Notes: generated from the sequence alone by a model not told the origin. A stretch of 64,000 nucleotides of DNA from Ovis canadensis (GCF_042477335.2 NC_091255.1:25646501-25710500), one strand, 5' to 3'. Counted from the first letter of the stretch, positions 1-10,839 are shown. Translations and numbers: made by a program.

Positions 1-168
1 ATGCCAGAAGATGGCAACCCAGCACTGGAGGGGTTTGGGGCGGAGCAGCAGTGCCCAGGAGAGCCCACTATGGGCTGCACGTTCCCAGGGCCTGGGCTGG
101 GCTGCAGGGGCCCTGGGACACATTTTTGCTGAATGAACATCAACAGGCACTTTCCTCTTCCCCGCCAG
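1..168 (+). other. ASIC2: 3' end of the last ASIC2 intron
   Basis: This stretch lies directly before the terminal ASIC2 exon. It ends in a pyrimidine-rich tract and a CAG acceptor at 166-168 (tttcctcttccccgccag). No coding potential was seen in it. It is assigned as intron because the following frame is recognisable only from 169 onward. Confidence 0.8.
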
Positions 169-270
169 AGCACTTGTGACACGATGCCAAACCACTCCGA
201 AACCATCAGCCACACTGTGAACGTGCCCCTGCAGACGGCCCTGGGGACCTTGGAGGAGATTGCTTGCTGA
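169..270 (+). CDS. ASIC2: ASIC2 terminal coding exon (partial gene)
   Basis: This is the last coding exon of acid-sensing ion channel 2, a proton-gated sodium channel subunit of the ENaC/degenerin family in neuronal membranes. The frame starts at 169, right after a good acceptor, and runs 33 codons to TGA at 268-270. It encodes the distal intracellular C-terminus. Recognisable parts are STCDTMPNHSETISH near the start and LGTLEEIAC at the very end; the final residues are the known PDZ-binding tail of ASIC2 that contacts PICK1. The pore, extracellular domain and both membrane helices lie upstream, outside the window. Recognition is from memory of the mammalian C-terminus, which is highly conserved. 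An alanine in LQTALGT is where I recall threonine in human. The exon may carry an extra base at its 5' edge depending on intron phase, but the frame and stop are clear. Confidence 0.92.
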   Translation, partial: STCDTMPNHSETISHTVNVPLQTALGTLEEIAC

Positions 271-979
271 CGGCCCTCGGACGACCCGGCACCACCACCC
301 ACCACCCCCAAAGAGACCTGGCCCGGGACCAGGACAGGGGACCGCAGGCTCAGGTGGGGTGGCCCCTGCCCACCGATGGAAAGAAGCAAGAGCCCCCTAT
401 GCACACATAGCAAACTCTGCTGAAACCTCGCTCCGGCCACGTCTGGCACGACGCGTCCTCGGGCCCCGCCGCCGCCGCGCGTCCGACCCTCTTAGGAGAA
501 GCGAGTCCCGCCCTGAAACTGTCTGAGAACCGACCCGCCGTCACATCTCACTGCCAGACGTACAAAGCACTGCATGCTCCGACCCTCACGGCCCCGCGTC
601 CGCGTCTTTCTCTGTCCGCGACCCTCGCCGTGCGGTTTCCGGCAGCCCTGCAGGGGGACGGGTTCCAGCGCCGAGGTGCACCACCACGAGGCCGCGCAGG
701 AATCACACCTGCACACTCCAGAGGGAACCCGCAGAGCCCTGGACGCTGTCCGGTCCTCCTGTCGTTTGTGAAGATTCTTAACCTGCCCACCCAGCCCGCC
801 CTCCGCCTCCCCACGCCGGCCCACAGGGTGCCCGGGGCCGCCCTCCTCCCCTCCCAGGGGCCCGAGACGGAGGGGCGGCGGCCGGGGGGACACAGCCGCG
901 GGGCCCACGCCGTCGGCTCTCCCTGTGACACGGCTTGTACAGTCTGGTTCTGTCTCTTCGCGAGGGGGGGGGGGGCTTT

Positions 980-1003
980 TTGTTTGTTTGTTTGTTTGTT
1001 TGT
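980..1003 (+). repeat. (TTTG)n microsatellite
   Basis: About six TTTG units follow directly after a poly-G run at about 964-974, inside the presumed ASIC2 3' UTR. Confidence 0.9.
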
Positions 1004-1115
1004 CGGAGATACGTTTCCTTTCGTTTTCTGAATCTGGGTTTCGATGTTCCGAGCTTTGGTTTGGTTTTTCCATTTTCTCTGGCGTTTATTTATTCGTGCT
1101 TCCAATCACGGTCAT

Positions 1116-1121
1116 ATTAAA
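1116..1121 (+). terminator. ASIC2: Likely ASIC2 poly(A) signal (ATTAAA)
   Basis: ATTAAA sits about 850 bases after the stop codon and is followed by a GT-rich stretch (ggtcttgtgg), as expected for a cleavage region. No better AATAAA lies between the stop and here. An alternative, more distal signal cannot be excluded. Confidence 0.55.
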
Positions 1122-1216
1122 AGCTGGTCTTGTGGACATGGCCGAGTCGTCTCTGCCTTTTCCCTTACACTCTTTCTCCCCAAGATGTTAGGAAAGGGCC
1201 AGACCTGCCAAGTCAA

Positions 1217-1275
1217 AACCGACAGAATAGATGATAGATAGAGACATAGATAATAGATAGATGACAAATAGATGG
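1217..1275 (+). repeat. GATA/TAGA-type microsatellite, imperfect
   Basis: Imperfect gata/taga units run through this stretch. A short TATTC/TATCC array follows at about 1323-1344. Such loci are often length-polymorphic. Confidence 0.85.
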
Positions 1276-1344
1276 AGAGATAAAATTTATGAAACACTTA
1301 CCTTTACAAAACATGTGCACTCCTATTCTATTCTATCCTATCCT

Positions 1345-2329
1345 GCGTCTTTAAACACTGTCGAGTGCATCGCTGTGAATGGCTTCACCATGCCCACAGT
1401 TGCAATGACACTGCCCTGGACCGCAGGCACGTGCCACAGAGACAGAGAGGCGGAACTCACTGCCCAGACCGGCAGCCCTTAGAGGAGGCCTTCACATCCC
1501 TTGCCCTGGCTCCTCCTGGCCAGGTCAGTGAGTTCGGTCTGGACACCTGCCCCAGCCTGGCCTCCCTCCTACCCTCCTGCCTTTCCCATCCCCCTCTACA
1601 AGCCACCGCCTCTCCCCCATCCAACAGACCTGCTTCTGCCTCACTCCCCTTGACTCTCGCATCCTCCTGAGAGGATGTCCCTGTGGGAAAGGAGGTGGAA
1701 AGATGCCGCTGGTGGGGAGAGAACGTGCCCTTTCAAGCCCCTCTGTGGCAAGAGAGAGCTTTCTGCTCCAGCAGAATGCTTGCCCTCACAGCGACCTGCT
1801 AATTCCACAGGGGCAGCTCCTGTAGTCTAATCTTTCACTCCCCGCCCCCAGCCACTCCCAACTCAAAGTCAGCCCCAAAGTCATGAAGGAAGACCTAAGA
1901 TGGTTCATACCTCCCTCCTCGTGCACACGTGCACAGAAAGCGCTGGCTGGACCAGGGGTCTGGTCCCTGCTTTGCTATCCAATCCCTCTCTTTCCCTCTC
2001 CTAATACAAGGAAGTGATGGATGAGATCATGCACCCCTCTGGGCTCCATTCCCTCCACCTGAGGCTGCAAATTATACCTTACCTGTGTCTTCACAGATGC
2101 TCTCCAGAGGCCCCTTCAGACTCGAGATGCTAGGACAGCATTACTGCCCCTGCCGGTGGGACAAGGAACACCAGCCACACTGACGCACAAGCAGGAGGGC
2201 ATCTGGCACTCACAGGGCTGCAGGGGGAGCTGGGTCTGTGGCGTCCTTCCGCGCATCCTCTCAGCTGGCGTTGGCCACGCTGGGGTTTCCTTTCCAGAAA
2301 CAGAGGATGCAGCCACTGGAAAGGACCTT
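1345..2329. other. Intergenic, no feature recognised
   Basis: No gene or clear repeat is seen. Pyrimidine-rich sequence at about 1500-1680 gives short frames without recognisable domains. Confidence 0.5.
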
Positions 2330-2645
2330 TTAGTTTTCTATCTCTGCCATAACAAAATGATAAACCTAGTGACTTTAAAACAACACAAATGTATTGTAGT
2401 TCAGGAGGCCAGAAATTGGGCATGGCTGTCACTGGGCTAGAATCTAGGTGGCAGCAGGGCTATCTTCCTTTCAGAAGCTCTTGAGGAGAAGCTATTTCCT
2501 CACCTTTTCCAGCTTCAAGTGTCTGCCCACATTCCTTGGCTTGTGGCCTCTTCCTCCTTCTTCAAAGACAGCAATGATGGGTTGAGTCTTTACATCGCAA
2601 AAATGATCTACTAGTCTCGTCTTCCTCTAACTCAGATCCTCTCCT
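2330..2645 (-). mobile_element. Old MaLR/ERVL-type LTR relic (family uncertain)
   Basis: The text (tgccataacaaaatga, aaaacaacacaaatgtatt, attccttggcttgtggcc) resembles the reverse complement of the 3' part of ancient mammalian MaLR-class LTRs. It carries no coding sequence. The subfamily is not certain. Confidence 0.45.
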
Positions 2646-2664
2646 GCCTGCCTTTTCTGTTTTG

Positions 2665-2905
2665 TTTTGTATTTAGGTAGCTAGGTGTTTTTTTTTTTGG
2701 TTTTTTTTTTTTTTTTTGAGAGTATAATTGCTTCTTTATAATGTGTTCGTTTCTGCTGCACAATGAAGTGAATCAGCTATTTGTATACATATATCCCTTC
2801 CCTCCTTAGCCTCCCTCCCACCCATCCCCATCCCACCCCTCTAGGTCAGCACAGAACACTGAACTGAGCTTCTTGTACTTCACAGCAACTTCCCACATTT
2901 CACAC
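2665..2905 (-). mobile_element. L1 3' end fragment
   Basis: A poly-T/TTTTG head (reverse of a poly-A tail) is followed by the typical ruminant L1 3' region in reverse, including gtgaatcagctatttgtatac and cccatccccatcccacccctctaggtc-like text. The copy is 5'-truncated and has no intact frame. Confidence 0.75.
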
Positions 2906-3007
2906 ATGGTAGTGTATGCCTCTTCCATTTTTAAAAGACTCTTTGTATCAGACCCAGCCAATATTTCATACTAATCCTCCCATCTCAAGGTTATTAACTG
3001 GTCACAT

Positions 3008-3203
3008 TGTCCCTGGTGGCTCAACTGGTAGAAAATCTGCCTGCAATGTTGGAGACCTGGGTTTGATCCCTGGGTTGAGAAGATCCCCTGGAGAAGGGAA
3101 CAGCTACCCATTCCAGTATTCTCGCTTAGAGAATTCCATGGACTATAGTCCATGGGGTCACCAAGAATCGAACACAAATGAGGGACTTTCACTTACACTT
3201 TCA
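3008..3203 (+). mobile_element. Bov-tA SINE
   Basis: This is a diverged, near full-length tRNA-headed SINE: ccctggtggctcaactgg, then gagacctgggtttgatccc, then a 3' part shared with the BovB tail (ccatggggtcaccaag). It abuts a BovB fragment. Confidence 0.88.
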
Positions 3204-3211
3204 AACACAAC

Positions 3212-3932
3212 ATAAAACAATGGGCTATTTCAGAATTGGGAAAGGAGTATGTCAAGGTTATATATTGTCACCCTGCTTATTTAACTTACATGCAGAGTAC
3301 ATCATTCAAAATGCTGGGCTGGATGACACGCAAGCTAGAATCAAGATTTCTGGGACAAATATCAATAACCTCAGATATGCAGATGACATCACCCTTATGG
3401 CAAAAAGCAAAAAGGAACTAAAGAGCCTCTTGGTGAAAGTGAAACAGAGTGGAAAAGCTGACTTAAAACTCAACATTCAGAAAACAAAGATCATGGCATC
3501 TGGTCCCATCACTTCATGGCAAATAGAAGGGGAAACAGTGGAAACAGTGACAGACTTCATTTTCTTGGGCTCCAAAAGCACTGCAGATGGTGACTGCAGC
3601 CATGAAATTAAAACACCTTTGCTCCTTGGAAGAAAAGCTATGACCAACCTAGTCAGCATACTAAAAAGCAGAGACATTGCTTTGCCAACAAAGGTCCATC
3701 TAGTCAAAGCTATGGATCTTCCGGTGGTCATGTATGGATCTGAGAATTGGACTATAAAGAAAGCTGAGTGCTAAAGAATTGATGCTTTTGAACTGTGGTG
3801 TTGGAGAAGACTCTTGAGAGTCCCTTGGACTGCAAGGAGATCCAACCAGTCCATCCTAAAGGAATCACCCCTGAATAGTCATTGGAAGGACTGATGCTGA
3901 CGCTGAAGCTCCAATACTTTAGCCACCTGAAA
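3212..3932 (+). mobile_element. BovB (RTE) LINE fragment with reverse transcriptase remnant
   Basis: This fragment encodes the central to C-terminal part of the RTE reverse transcriptase. A frame at 3178-3774 retains LRYADDITLMAKSKKELKSL (catalytic YADD intact locally) and stops at TAA within the normally open region (KKAEC then stop). Both ends are missing: the 5' half is absent and the usual 3' tail is cut off near 3932. It is a dead copy. Confidence 0.9.
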
Positions 3933-4553
3933 TGTGGAATCCCTCTCCAAAGAGAAGCTCACTCCTCACCTCATCAGACTGGAAATAGTCCTTCTGGAGC
4001 CTAGACTATAGGGTGTAGAAGAACAGAGTGCCTTCAGACTGCTCCCATCGGGGATGGAAACCACATTAAGTGTCTATTCAGTGAGTTGGGAGTCTGTCGG
4101 ATGCTTCTGCCTTGTCCCACTTTAATAGTTTCATACATTTTTTAAAAATCTATAACTTAAATTGCGATTTGAACTACTTCATTGGATTTCTGGCTTCCTT
4201 TTAAAATTTTTTCAGATCAATCTGGGAGGGAGTGAAGAATATTCTAACAGGTTTGGATTGCTCCAGGCTTCGGATATGTATGCGTCCCTTCTGATTTAAG
4301 AATTCTGGCTTTGTTCACCTGGGAGTAGGTCTGTAAACTTAACTTATTTAAAGAAAAGGCAGGAAAAGGCAGCTACCGATTATAATAATTAACTGGCTGT
4401 TGAGCAAAGATACAGTCATAAGCCTAAATTCCTGGGAGTTGTGGTATTTTTTATTATCACTATTTCAAACAAGTAGCTGCGTGTGTGATCATTTCTTTAG
4501 GGATGACCTCAAGAGGTCTGGTAGACACAGGAGACTTGGAAAGTGTCACATTT
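3933..4553. other. Intergenic, no feature recognised
   Basis: AT-rich sequence with no recognised gene or repeat. The flanking target copy of the next SINE begins at about 4540. Confidence 0.5.
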
Positions 4554-4665
4554 TCTTTTTTTCAATTTTTGGCCACACTCCACGGTATGCGGGACCAGGA
4601 ACCAAACCCGCACCCCCTGCACGGGAAGGTGGAGTCTTAACCGTGGGATTGCCAGGGAGGTCCCA
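4554..4665 (-). mobile_element. CHR-type SINE (tRNA-Glu derived)
   Basis: Reverse-orientation SINE: ttttggccacactccacgg at the poly-A side and ttgccagggaggtccc at the head. It is flanked by near-identical copies of g(t/c)gtcacattttc at about 4540-4553 and 4666-4679, which are target-site duplications. Confidence 0.85.
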
Positions 4666-5085
4666 GCGTCACATTTTCAAGACTCGCCCAAATGGTGACA
4701 CAGTGGCTGGAAGCTTGGTGCAATCATAAGGTCAAACCGCAAGGATGAATTATCAGTGACCTCAAAGGGTCAGACCAACCAATTGACTGGTTGATCAGTC
4801 GATCAAATAATGGCATATAATCTCAGAAACAGAATCAGCCATAGTTAGGTGAAAGGAGAAACTATTTGCCAGGGGCTGAGCCCGCTGTTTGCACACTGTT
4901 CTTTTGTTGTTTGTGCCGAGAGAGCCCAGAGGTCTTTTATGTTCCTCTCCAGCTTGGACCTATTTTTGTAAGTCTTCACCATGAGCACACCTAATGACCA
5001 AGAATCCACAGAGGGTCTCTAGATAGGTTCTGGTGAGCTGGGAGGGAGAATGCGAGAGGCCGGCCCCACCCACAGGTGTGGTGGT

Positions 5086-5131
5086 TTAGTCCTTCAGTTG
5101 TGTCTGACTCTGTGACCCAGTAGACTGTAGC
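5086..5131 (-). mobile_element. Bov-tA SINE, 3' part (split copy, left piece)
   Basis: Reverse-oriented Bov-tA tail (tttagtccttcagttgtgtctgactc). It breaks at gactgtagctc, where a Bov-A2 is inserted, and resumes at 5404. Confidence 0.8.
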
Positions 5132-5403
5132 TCTGGAGAAGGCAGTGGCACCCCACTCCAGTACTCTTGCCTGGAATCCCATGGACGGAGGAGCCTGGTG
5201 GGCTGCAGTCCATGGGGTCTCGAAGAGTCGGACATGACTGAGTGAATTCACTTTCACTTTTCACTTTCATGCATTGGAGAAGAAAATGGCAACCCACTCC
5301 AGTGTTCTTGCCTGGAGAATCCCAGGGACGGGAGCCTGGTGGGCTGCCGTCTGTGGGGTCGCACAGAGTTGGACACGACTGAAGCGACTTAGCAGCAGCA
5401 GCA
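5132..5403 (+). mobile_element. Bov-A2 dimeric SINE
   Basis: Two related monomers are joined by the cactttcatgcattggagaag linker, each carrying ggcaacccactccag-like text, and end in a gcagcagca tail. The element is flanked by agactgtagctc and agattgtagctc (one mismatch), a target duplication inside an older Bov-tA. Confidence 0.88.
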
Positions 5404-5645
5404 GATTGTAGCTCACCAGGCTCCTCTGTGCGTGGGATTCTCCAGACAAGAATACTGGTGTGGGTTGCCATTTCCTTCTCCAGACAATAATACTGGTGTG
5501 GGTTGCCATTTCCTTCTCCAGACAATAATACTAGAGTGGGTTGCCATTTCCTTCTCCAGGGATTCGTCCCCACCCAGGGATCAAACCTGGGTCTCCTGCA
5601 TCGCAGGCGGATTATTCACCAACTGAGCCATCAGGGAAGCCCAAG
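5404..5645 (-). mobile_element. Bov-tA SINE, 5' part (split copy, right piece)
   Basis: This is the remainder of the reverse-oriented Bov-tA whose other part is at 5086-5131. It ends in gagccatcagggaagccc, the reversed tRNA-like head. It contains a threefold 38-base duplication. Confidence 0.85.
5439..5552 (-). repeat. 38-bp unit repeated three times inside a Bov-tA
   Basis: Units at 5439-5476, 5477-5514 and 5515-5552 each begin tctccagaca and end ccatttcct. The second and third share aataatact where the first has agaatact. Most Bov-tA copies have this segment only once. Confidence 0.92.
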
Positions 5646-6755
5646 TGTGATCTTTTAATGATTCCCTCAGGGGAAGCTCAGCTCAGCCAGCCTGAGCCTG
5701 GAGTGCAAGGAGGAATCTGAGACCACCCCCTCCACAAGCTCAGAGATTCAGTTCGATTTTGAGAACTAAACTTGGAGCAGAGACAAGTGCCTCCAGAAAG
5801 CACCAATGAATGAGCTCCCCTGTTACAGAGAGGCAAGGAATTGACTCCTCCGGGGGTGCGGGAGGGGTGCCACCAGCCCTAATCCAGCCACAGCCAGGGC
5901 AGAGCCCACACTGCACAGAGAGAGCTTCCTGGCCCAACTGGGAGGGGAGCAGGCAACCAAGGAAGCAGAAACACATGAAGAACAAGGGATCTCCATTCAT
6001 TGATTGCCTATTAAGCTTCGGGCACTTGCCCTCAGGGAATTTATCATCTGAGTGGGGATACTGACAAGAAAACAGTTCTGAAAGATGGATCTGAATTTTT
6101 GCAGCAGCAGAACGCTAGAGCAGCATATGGGAAGCCCCTGGGGGTGGAATGCTGGAGGAGGCACAGCTGCGGTACTGCACGAAGGTCCAGGGGAGTCAAG
6201 TGAAGAAGAGAAGGGGGGAAATGTCCAAAGTGACCACCGAGAGGCTGATGGACGTGTACGGATGCAGGGCCAGGACACCACACTGAGGTACCACTCTGCA
6301 TCACGGTTGAAATCCTTTAAGTTTCTTCCTCAGCTCTCCAAGCATCTAGGACTGGATTTCCCAAGCCAAGGGTTGATGTCCTTATCTAATGGCTTTGTCC
6401 CTAACCGTTCGGGATTCCTAGCGTGTGGAATCATTTTGCACGTGCATCTGTGTATTCCTAAGACTGATAGGCTCAGTGTGTTGGAGGCCGCAAGTTGCCT
6501 GGAGACCAGGAAACAGGTCGGTGGGAATAAGCCTAGCCTGAGAATGAATAGAAGGGGGAGGTCTCACTAACTCAATGTAACCGTCTGTGAAACCTACACT
6601 CACTGGCTTTGCAAGAACAAAGCGATAGGTGGCAAAAGCTTTGGACAGAGTCAAAAGACTGAATTTCTGACCTATTTTTGCTATTAACTGACCACATAAA
6701 TTTGGACAATTTAGTTCACTTCTCTGCCTCAGTTTCCCCCTCTATGAAAGATGAG
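5646..6755. other. Intergenic, no gene recognised
   Basis: Non-repetitive sequence. Open frames (for example 6085-6570 on plus) show no domain, no matching splice signals and no coding-like pattern that I could identify. Confidence 0.45.
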
Positions 6756-6893
6756 GACTTCCCGGGTGATCCAGCGGTTAAGACCCCAATGCTTCCACCT
6801 CAGGGGGTGCAGGTTCAGTCCCTGGTCAGGAACTCAGAGTCCTCGTGCCATGCCACGCAGTGCAGCCGAAAAAGTAAAATTTTAAAAATTAAA
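6756..6893 (+). mobile_element. CHR-type SINE
   Basis: Head gacttcccgggtgatccagc, middle gttcagtccctggtcagg, then gcagccgaaaaag followed by an A-rich tail. Confidence 0.85.
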
Positions 6894-8195
6894 AGAGAAA
6901 AAGTGAGGGGTGGGAAATGGACAAAAACCCTCTGGTGCATCCCAACTCTAACAGTCTCTGACTCCAAATTGACAACAGGTGTCAGGTATCCAAGCAAATG
7001 TTCCATTTACTTCTGAGAGCCCCTGTTTCCCATCTATATGACAGAGATGATGGTTCCTAGGTTCCAGGCTGAGTATGAGAGTTAAATGAGCTAAGGTGTA
7101 TATTTTCTATCTTTTCTTCTTTCTTTCCCTTCCTGTAAAACACTGATTTTAGCCTTGTTTGTATTTTTTTAAAAGGTGAAAGCTATGAACTCTCTCCCCA
7201 AGAGAAAAAACGCACATGGTCCAATAGATGTACACAAAATTTTGTGTACAATTTTTTTTGTGTGTGTGTACAATTTTAGAAGGGTTATGGACCCCAAGGA
7301 GCCAGATCCTTTAGGGACACACCCCTGGTCTAGAAAGTGTTAAACTCTCCTCCAAAAGAACTCCAGGGTATCACAAGAGCAACTTTCTCCTCATAAAGGA
7401 TATTCTGTCCTTTTTCAATTTACAAGAAGAAGGGTAAAAAGATAGATGGGATTTGATCGATTTTTTTCTCCTGCAATTTTTTAAATCTTTGGCACCTGCT
7501 GCAGCTCGGGTACCAGCAAGTTTTCACAGAAGGCAAAACGAATGAACGAGCAGAAAAAAAGGATGAACAGAGAACCTTGGAAATGGGATTTCATCAGATT
7601 ATCCTGTACATGTGGAGATCACAAGGGCCTAGGAGACCTGCATACGTAGGAAGCAGCTGCAGCATCGCTTTGCAAACATCCCCGTGACCTGATCCTTCAG
7701 GAATGTGACCATCGCATCCGCTGCATTCAGGAAATGCGTGGGCATGCTCTCTGGCTGCCGTCGAGTCCCTAGACAGGCACCCTTGCTGACATCTCAAGTG
7801 TTCCCAAGCGAGACTGTAATGGTGCTTTTTGTTTAAAAAAAAAAAAGAAAAGAAAAGAAAAAACCACCCGGTGCTAATGGCTGTGAGTGATGCCTTGGGA
7901 TGGGGAATTTGGACGCCTTGCCTCCTTAAATCTGCTCTCCACGACACCGTGCTTCTGTAGCGGCTCATTTGACTAACTGAGCACCACCGTGGGCCATTTG
8001 TCTTCAGTGTAATTCAGACATTGTGGCTTCGTTTCAAAAGGAATTCCATCCAAGTTAAAATAAGCCCAAGAGGAAGATACTGGAGGCCACCAAAGAATCC
8101 TCAGCTCCACCTGCTTTACAGGGAAGAGGGAGAAGAAACAGCTGGAAAACTTCAAAACACCAGGTGGGGGCCTCTGTCCAGACTTCCGCACTCCT
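6894..8195. other. Intergenic, low-complexity patches
   Basis: No gene recognised. There are TG-rich (about 7255-7270) and A-rich (about 7837-7863, aaaagaaaagaaaag) patches. Confidence 0.5.
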
Positions 8196-8247
8196 TGAGC
8201 ATTTTCTGTGTGCTCACTACGTAGTCAGGCACTGTGCTAGGCACTTC
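8196..8247 (+). mobile_element. MIR fragment
   Basis: ttgagcattttctgtgtgctcac then caggcactgtgctaggcactt matches the MIR core motif. It is cut by the adjoining BovB tail. Confidence 0.65.
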
Positions 8248-8563
8248 GTTGTTGTTCAATCACTTTGTCGTGTCCAACTCTTTGCAGCCCCATGGACTAC
8301 AGCACGCCAGGCTTCTCTGTCCTCCACTATCTTCCAGTTTGCTCAAATTCATATTCATTGAGTCAATGATGTCATCCAACCATCTCATCCTCTGTTGTCC
8401 CCTTCTGCTTTCAATCTTTCCCAGCATCAGGGTCTTCTCCAATGAGTCAACTCTTCACACCAGATGGCCAAAGTATTGGAGCTTCAGCTTCAGCATCGGT
8501 GCTTCCAAAGAATATTCAGGGTTGACTTCCTTTAGGATTGACTGGTTTGATCTCCTTCCAGAG
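8248..8563 (-). mobile_element. BovB LINE 3' tail
   Basis: Reverse-oriented BovB 3' end: caactctttgcagccccatgg, then tctttcccagcatcagggtc, then ccagatggccaaagtattgg, ending at ctggtttgatctcctt. It is 5'-truncated, with only the last ~315 bases present. Confidence 0.88.
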
Positions 8564-9110
8564 GTCCCCAGTGCTAGCCCCTGGGAGGGGGTTCATATGT
8601 CAAGAGGATGGGGCTCAGAGTGGAGGCAGGCAGAGATGGGCAGCAGCCACGCACAGAAGAACCTGAGCAGAGAGACGTATAGCAGAGATGTACCAGGTAT
8701 GCACACCCATTGGAGAAGAGGCACCGGGACTGTCTCCTGAGGAGGAGCTCCTGGCTGAAGCCTCGAAAGATGGGTGGAAGTTGCCAGGGAGGCAGGTTTG
8801 CAGAGGAGATCCCTGAGCAAAGGCTTGGAGGCAGAGGAGAACGTGGAATGTCTGGAGAAGCTTGGATGCCTGCTGGAGAGAACTGGTCTGTCTCTCTGCT
8901 GCACTCCGTCCACCGTGCCTTCCCATCCCGGGGGTCCCGTCCAAGAGCTGGTCCAGCTATGGAGGCTGGGACACGCTGAGGACAAAGCACAACCTCTGAG
9001 TTGAACAGCCCCGTTGGAATCCTAGCTCCACCAGCAGCGTTACCTTGGACAAAAGTCCAGTGAGTTTCCTGGAACCACACTACTGCAATAATGAGGTGAC
9101 CTGTGCTTCT
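8564..9110. other. Intergenic, no feature recognised
   Basis: Several overlapping short frames occur on both strands. None has a recognisable product. Confidence 0.45.
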
Positions 9111-9115
9111 TTCCC

Positions 9116-9495
9116 TGTTATGCACCGAGGCAGTATCTCCAAACCGACCGAGAGAGCGAACAAGTCCACCACAGTAATGCAAAGGCAAGAAGGGAATTTT
9201 ATTTCTAGCGCGCTAGGGCTCAAGTCTCATCCAACACGGCAGAATCTGACGAGAGCCCCGAACAAAGGCATATGGCGGCTTATATACAGACAGTTCTTTG
9301 TCTCAGTTACAGGAGTAGCTGGCGTTACATGATTGGCTAGGCACGATGAGCGCATGTCCTGTCTCTTTCTGGTTGGTATGTACGGGAAGTCTTCCTAATT
9401 TGGTCAAGGAATGCTGTTTTTCTCCCAGCTAACAGGAAACATGACTCCGGTCCCTGGTGCTATGCACCTCACTGAGCCGTCCGGCCTGCCTGACA
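9116..9495 (-). mobile_element. Solo LTR of an endogenous retrovirus
   Basis: Read on the minus strand, a 380-base element begins TGTCAGGC and ends GCATAACA (TG...CA). It holds a TATA box (TATATAAG, plus coordinates 9279-9286) and a downstream AATAAAA (9197-9203) in the right order for U3-R-U5. It is flanked by TTCCC at 9111-9115 and again at 9496-9500, a target duplication. No internal viral genes lie beside it, so it is a solo LTR. The family was not named with certainty; a class I (gamma-like) LTR is likely. Confidence 0.85.
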
Positions 9496-9500
9496 TTCCC

Positions 9501-9690
9501 CTTATTTTATTTTTATTCATTGGAATATAGTTGATTTACAGTGTGTTGTTTCAGGTGTACAGCAAAGTGAATCAGGTATACATATACATATATCTGCTTT
9601 TTAAAGATTCTTTTCCCATATAGGTCTTCACAGAGTATTAAGTAGAGTTCCCTGTACTATACGGTAGGTCCTTATCAGTGAACTTTAAAA
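9501..9690 (-). mobile_element. L1 3' end fragment
   Basis: Reverse-oriented L1 tail: ttcattggaatatagttgat, then cagcaaagtgaatcaggtat, then tcttcacagagtattaagtag. It directly follows the solo LTR target copy. Confidence 0.8.
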
Positions 9691-9705
9691 AAATGATAAA
9701 CAGGA

Positions 9706-9890
9706 CTTGCCTGGTGGTCCAGGGGTTAAGACTTCACCTTTCAATGCGAGGGGTGCAAGTTTGATCCCTGGTGGAAGAGCTAAGATTCCACATTCCTTGT
9801 GGCCAAAAAGTAAAACAGAAGCAATACTGCAACACATTCAATAAAGACTTTAAAAATGGTCCACATCAAAACAATCTTTTTAAAAAATGA
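9706..9890 (+). mobile_element. CHR-type SINE
   Basis: gacttgcctggtggtccagg head, gtttgatccctggtgg, then gtggccaaaaag and an extended tail containing attcaataaagactttaaa. Confidence 0.82.
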
Positions 9891-10839
9891 GAGAACTTTA
9901 CTTAATTCTCCCCCATTTCCCATAGAAATTTCTCCCGCTTTATCCAAAGTCTGTCCCCTTCTGCTCCTTCTTCCAGCACCTTCTCCTCCCTTCTTCCTCC
10001 TCCTCAGCAAACAGTGATGAGGGCACTGTGCAGACTTCTCAAGGAAGTCCTGGTCACCAGGACAAGCAGGACATGTGCCCACGAGGTAGGCGGGGCTTGG
10101 CACCCCCAGACCTCAGGGAAACCAGACATGAGGTCAGTGTTTCTGGAGCCCCCGTCCCCCACTCTGTGCCCCATCCTGTACCAGGCGCCTCACTGCACTA
10201 TATTACGTCACTGATAAATTATTGTAAGATGGCCTTTATTAGCTCCTCTTACCCATGAAGAACTTGCCTATGAGAGGTGGAGTGACCTTTCCAAGGCCAG
10301 GCAGCCAGGATAAAGGAGAAAACCCCACTGAACCATCTCTTCCTAAACTATGCCAAACTCCCTGCTCCAAGGGAGGTGAGCCAGACTAGGATGAGAAGCA
10401 ACCTGAGTGGCCCCTATGAGAGGCAGAGCGCTCCCCATGAGGGCTTAGGAGGGGCCATGGTTCCCCCTAGAGGTATGCCTGGAGCCTGAAAGCTAGTGCT
10501 TACCAATACCATTGAGTGAATTGTGGCTATATGGAAAGAAGGTATCAGGGCCCATTCATTCACTGATTCTACAAACTGAGCTGAGTGTCTACCATTCATT
10601 CAGGATGCCTCATTCATATACTCACGAGGTTCCCTGGGGAAACTCTGCCAGGGGTGGGCAATGAAGGCACTGACGCAGACCCTCCAGTCAGGCCTCCAGG
10701 AATGGAGGCAAACCTCCATTGAGGGTTTTTTGAAGACCGACTGAACCCCAGCCCGTGGGGACAAGTGAGGAACTCCTGAGATGCTTCTGGCTCCAACATA
10801 CCACCTGGAAACACAGTGAGAGCTGAGAGCCACACTTAG
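9891..10839. other. Intergenic; possible MIR trace
   Basis: No gene recognised. About 10200-10330 (cttacccatgaagaacttgc, cctttccaaggccaggcagc) has a faint MIR pattern. Confidence 0.4.

Larger units (their letters stand above)
271..1140 (+). other. ASIC2: ASIC2 3' UTR
   Basis: This is non-coding sequence following the ASIC2 stop. It is GC-rich to about 930, then has a run of 11 G at about 964-974 and a TTTG array, followed by AT-rich sequence and the poly(A) signal at 1116-1121. Several 60-190 codon open frames on both strands reflect GC richness and have no recognisable product. The 3' limit is inferred from the signal, about 20 bases downstream of it. Confidence 0.65.

Noticed and set aside
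492-1105. Overlapping 185-193 codon minus-strand frames as genes
   Set aside because: They lie antisense to the GC-rich ASIC2 3' UTR and show no domain or start context.
3008-3203. tRNA genes at the heads of Bov-tA and CHR copies
   Set aside because: A tRNA-like A/B-box text occurs in every SINE head, but none shows a full cloverleaf; these are SINE promoters.
5439-5552. CRISPR-like array
   Set aside because: Three contiguous 38-base units with no spacers inside a SINE in a mammalian genome; a tandem duplication.
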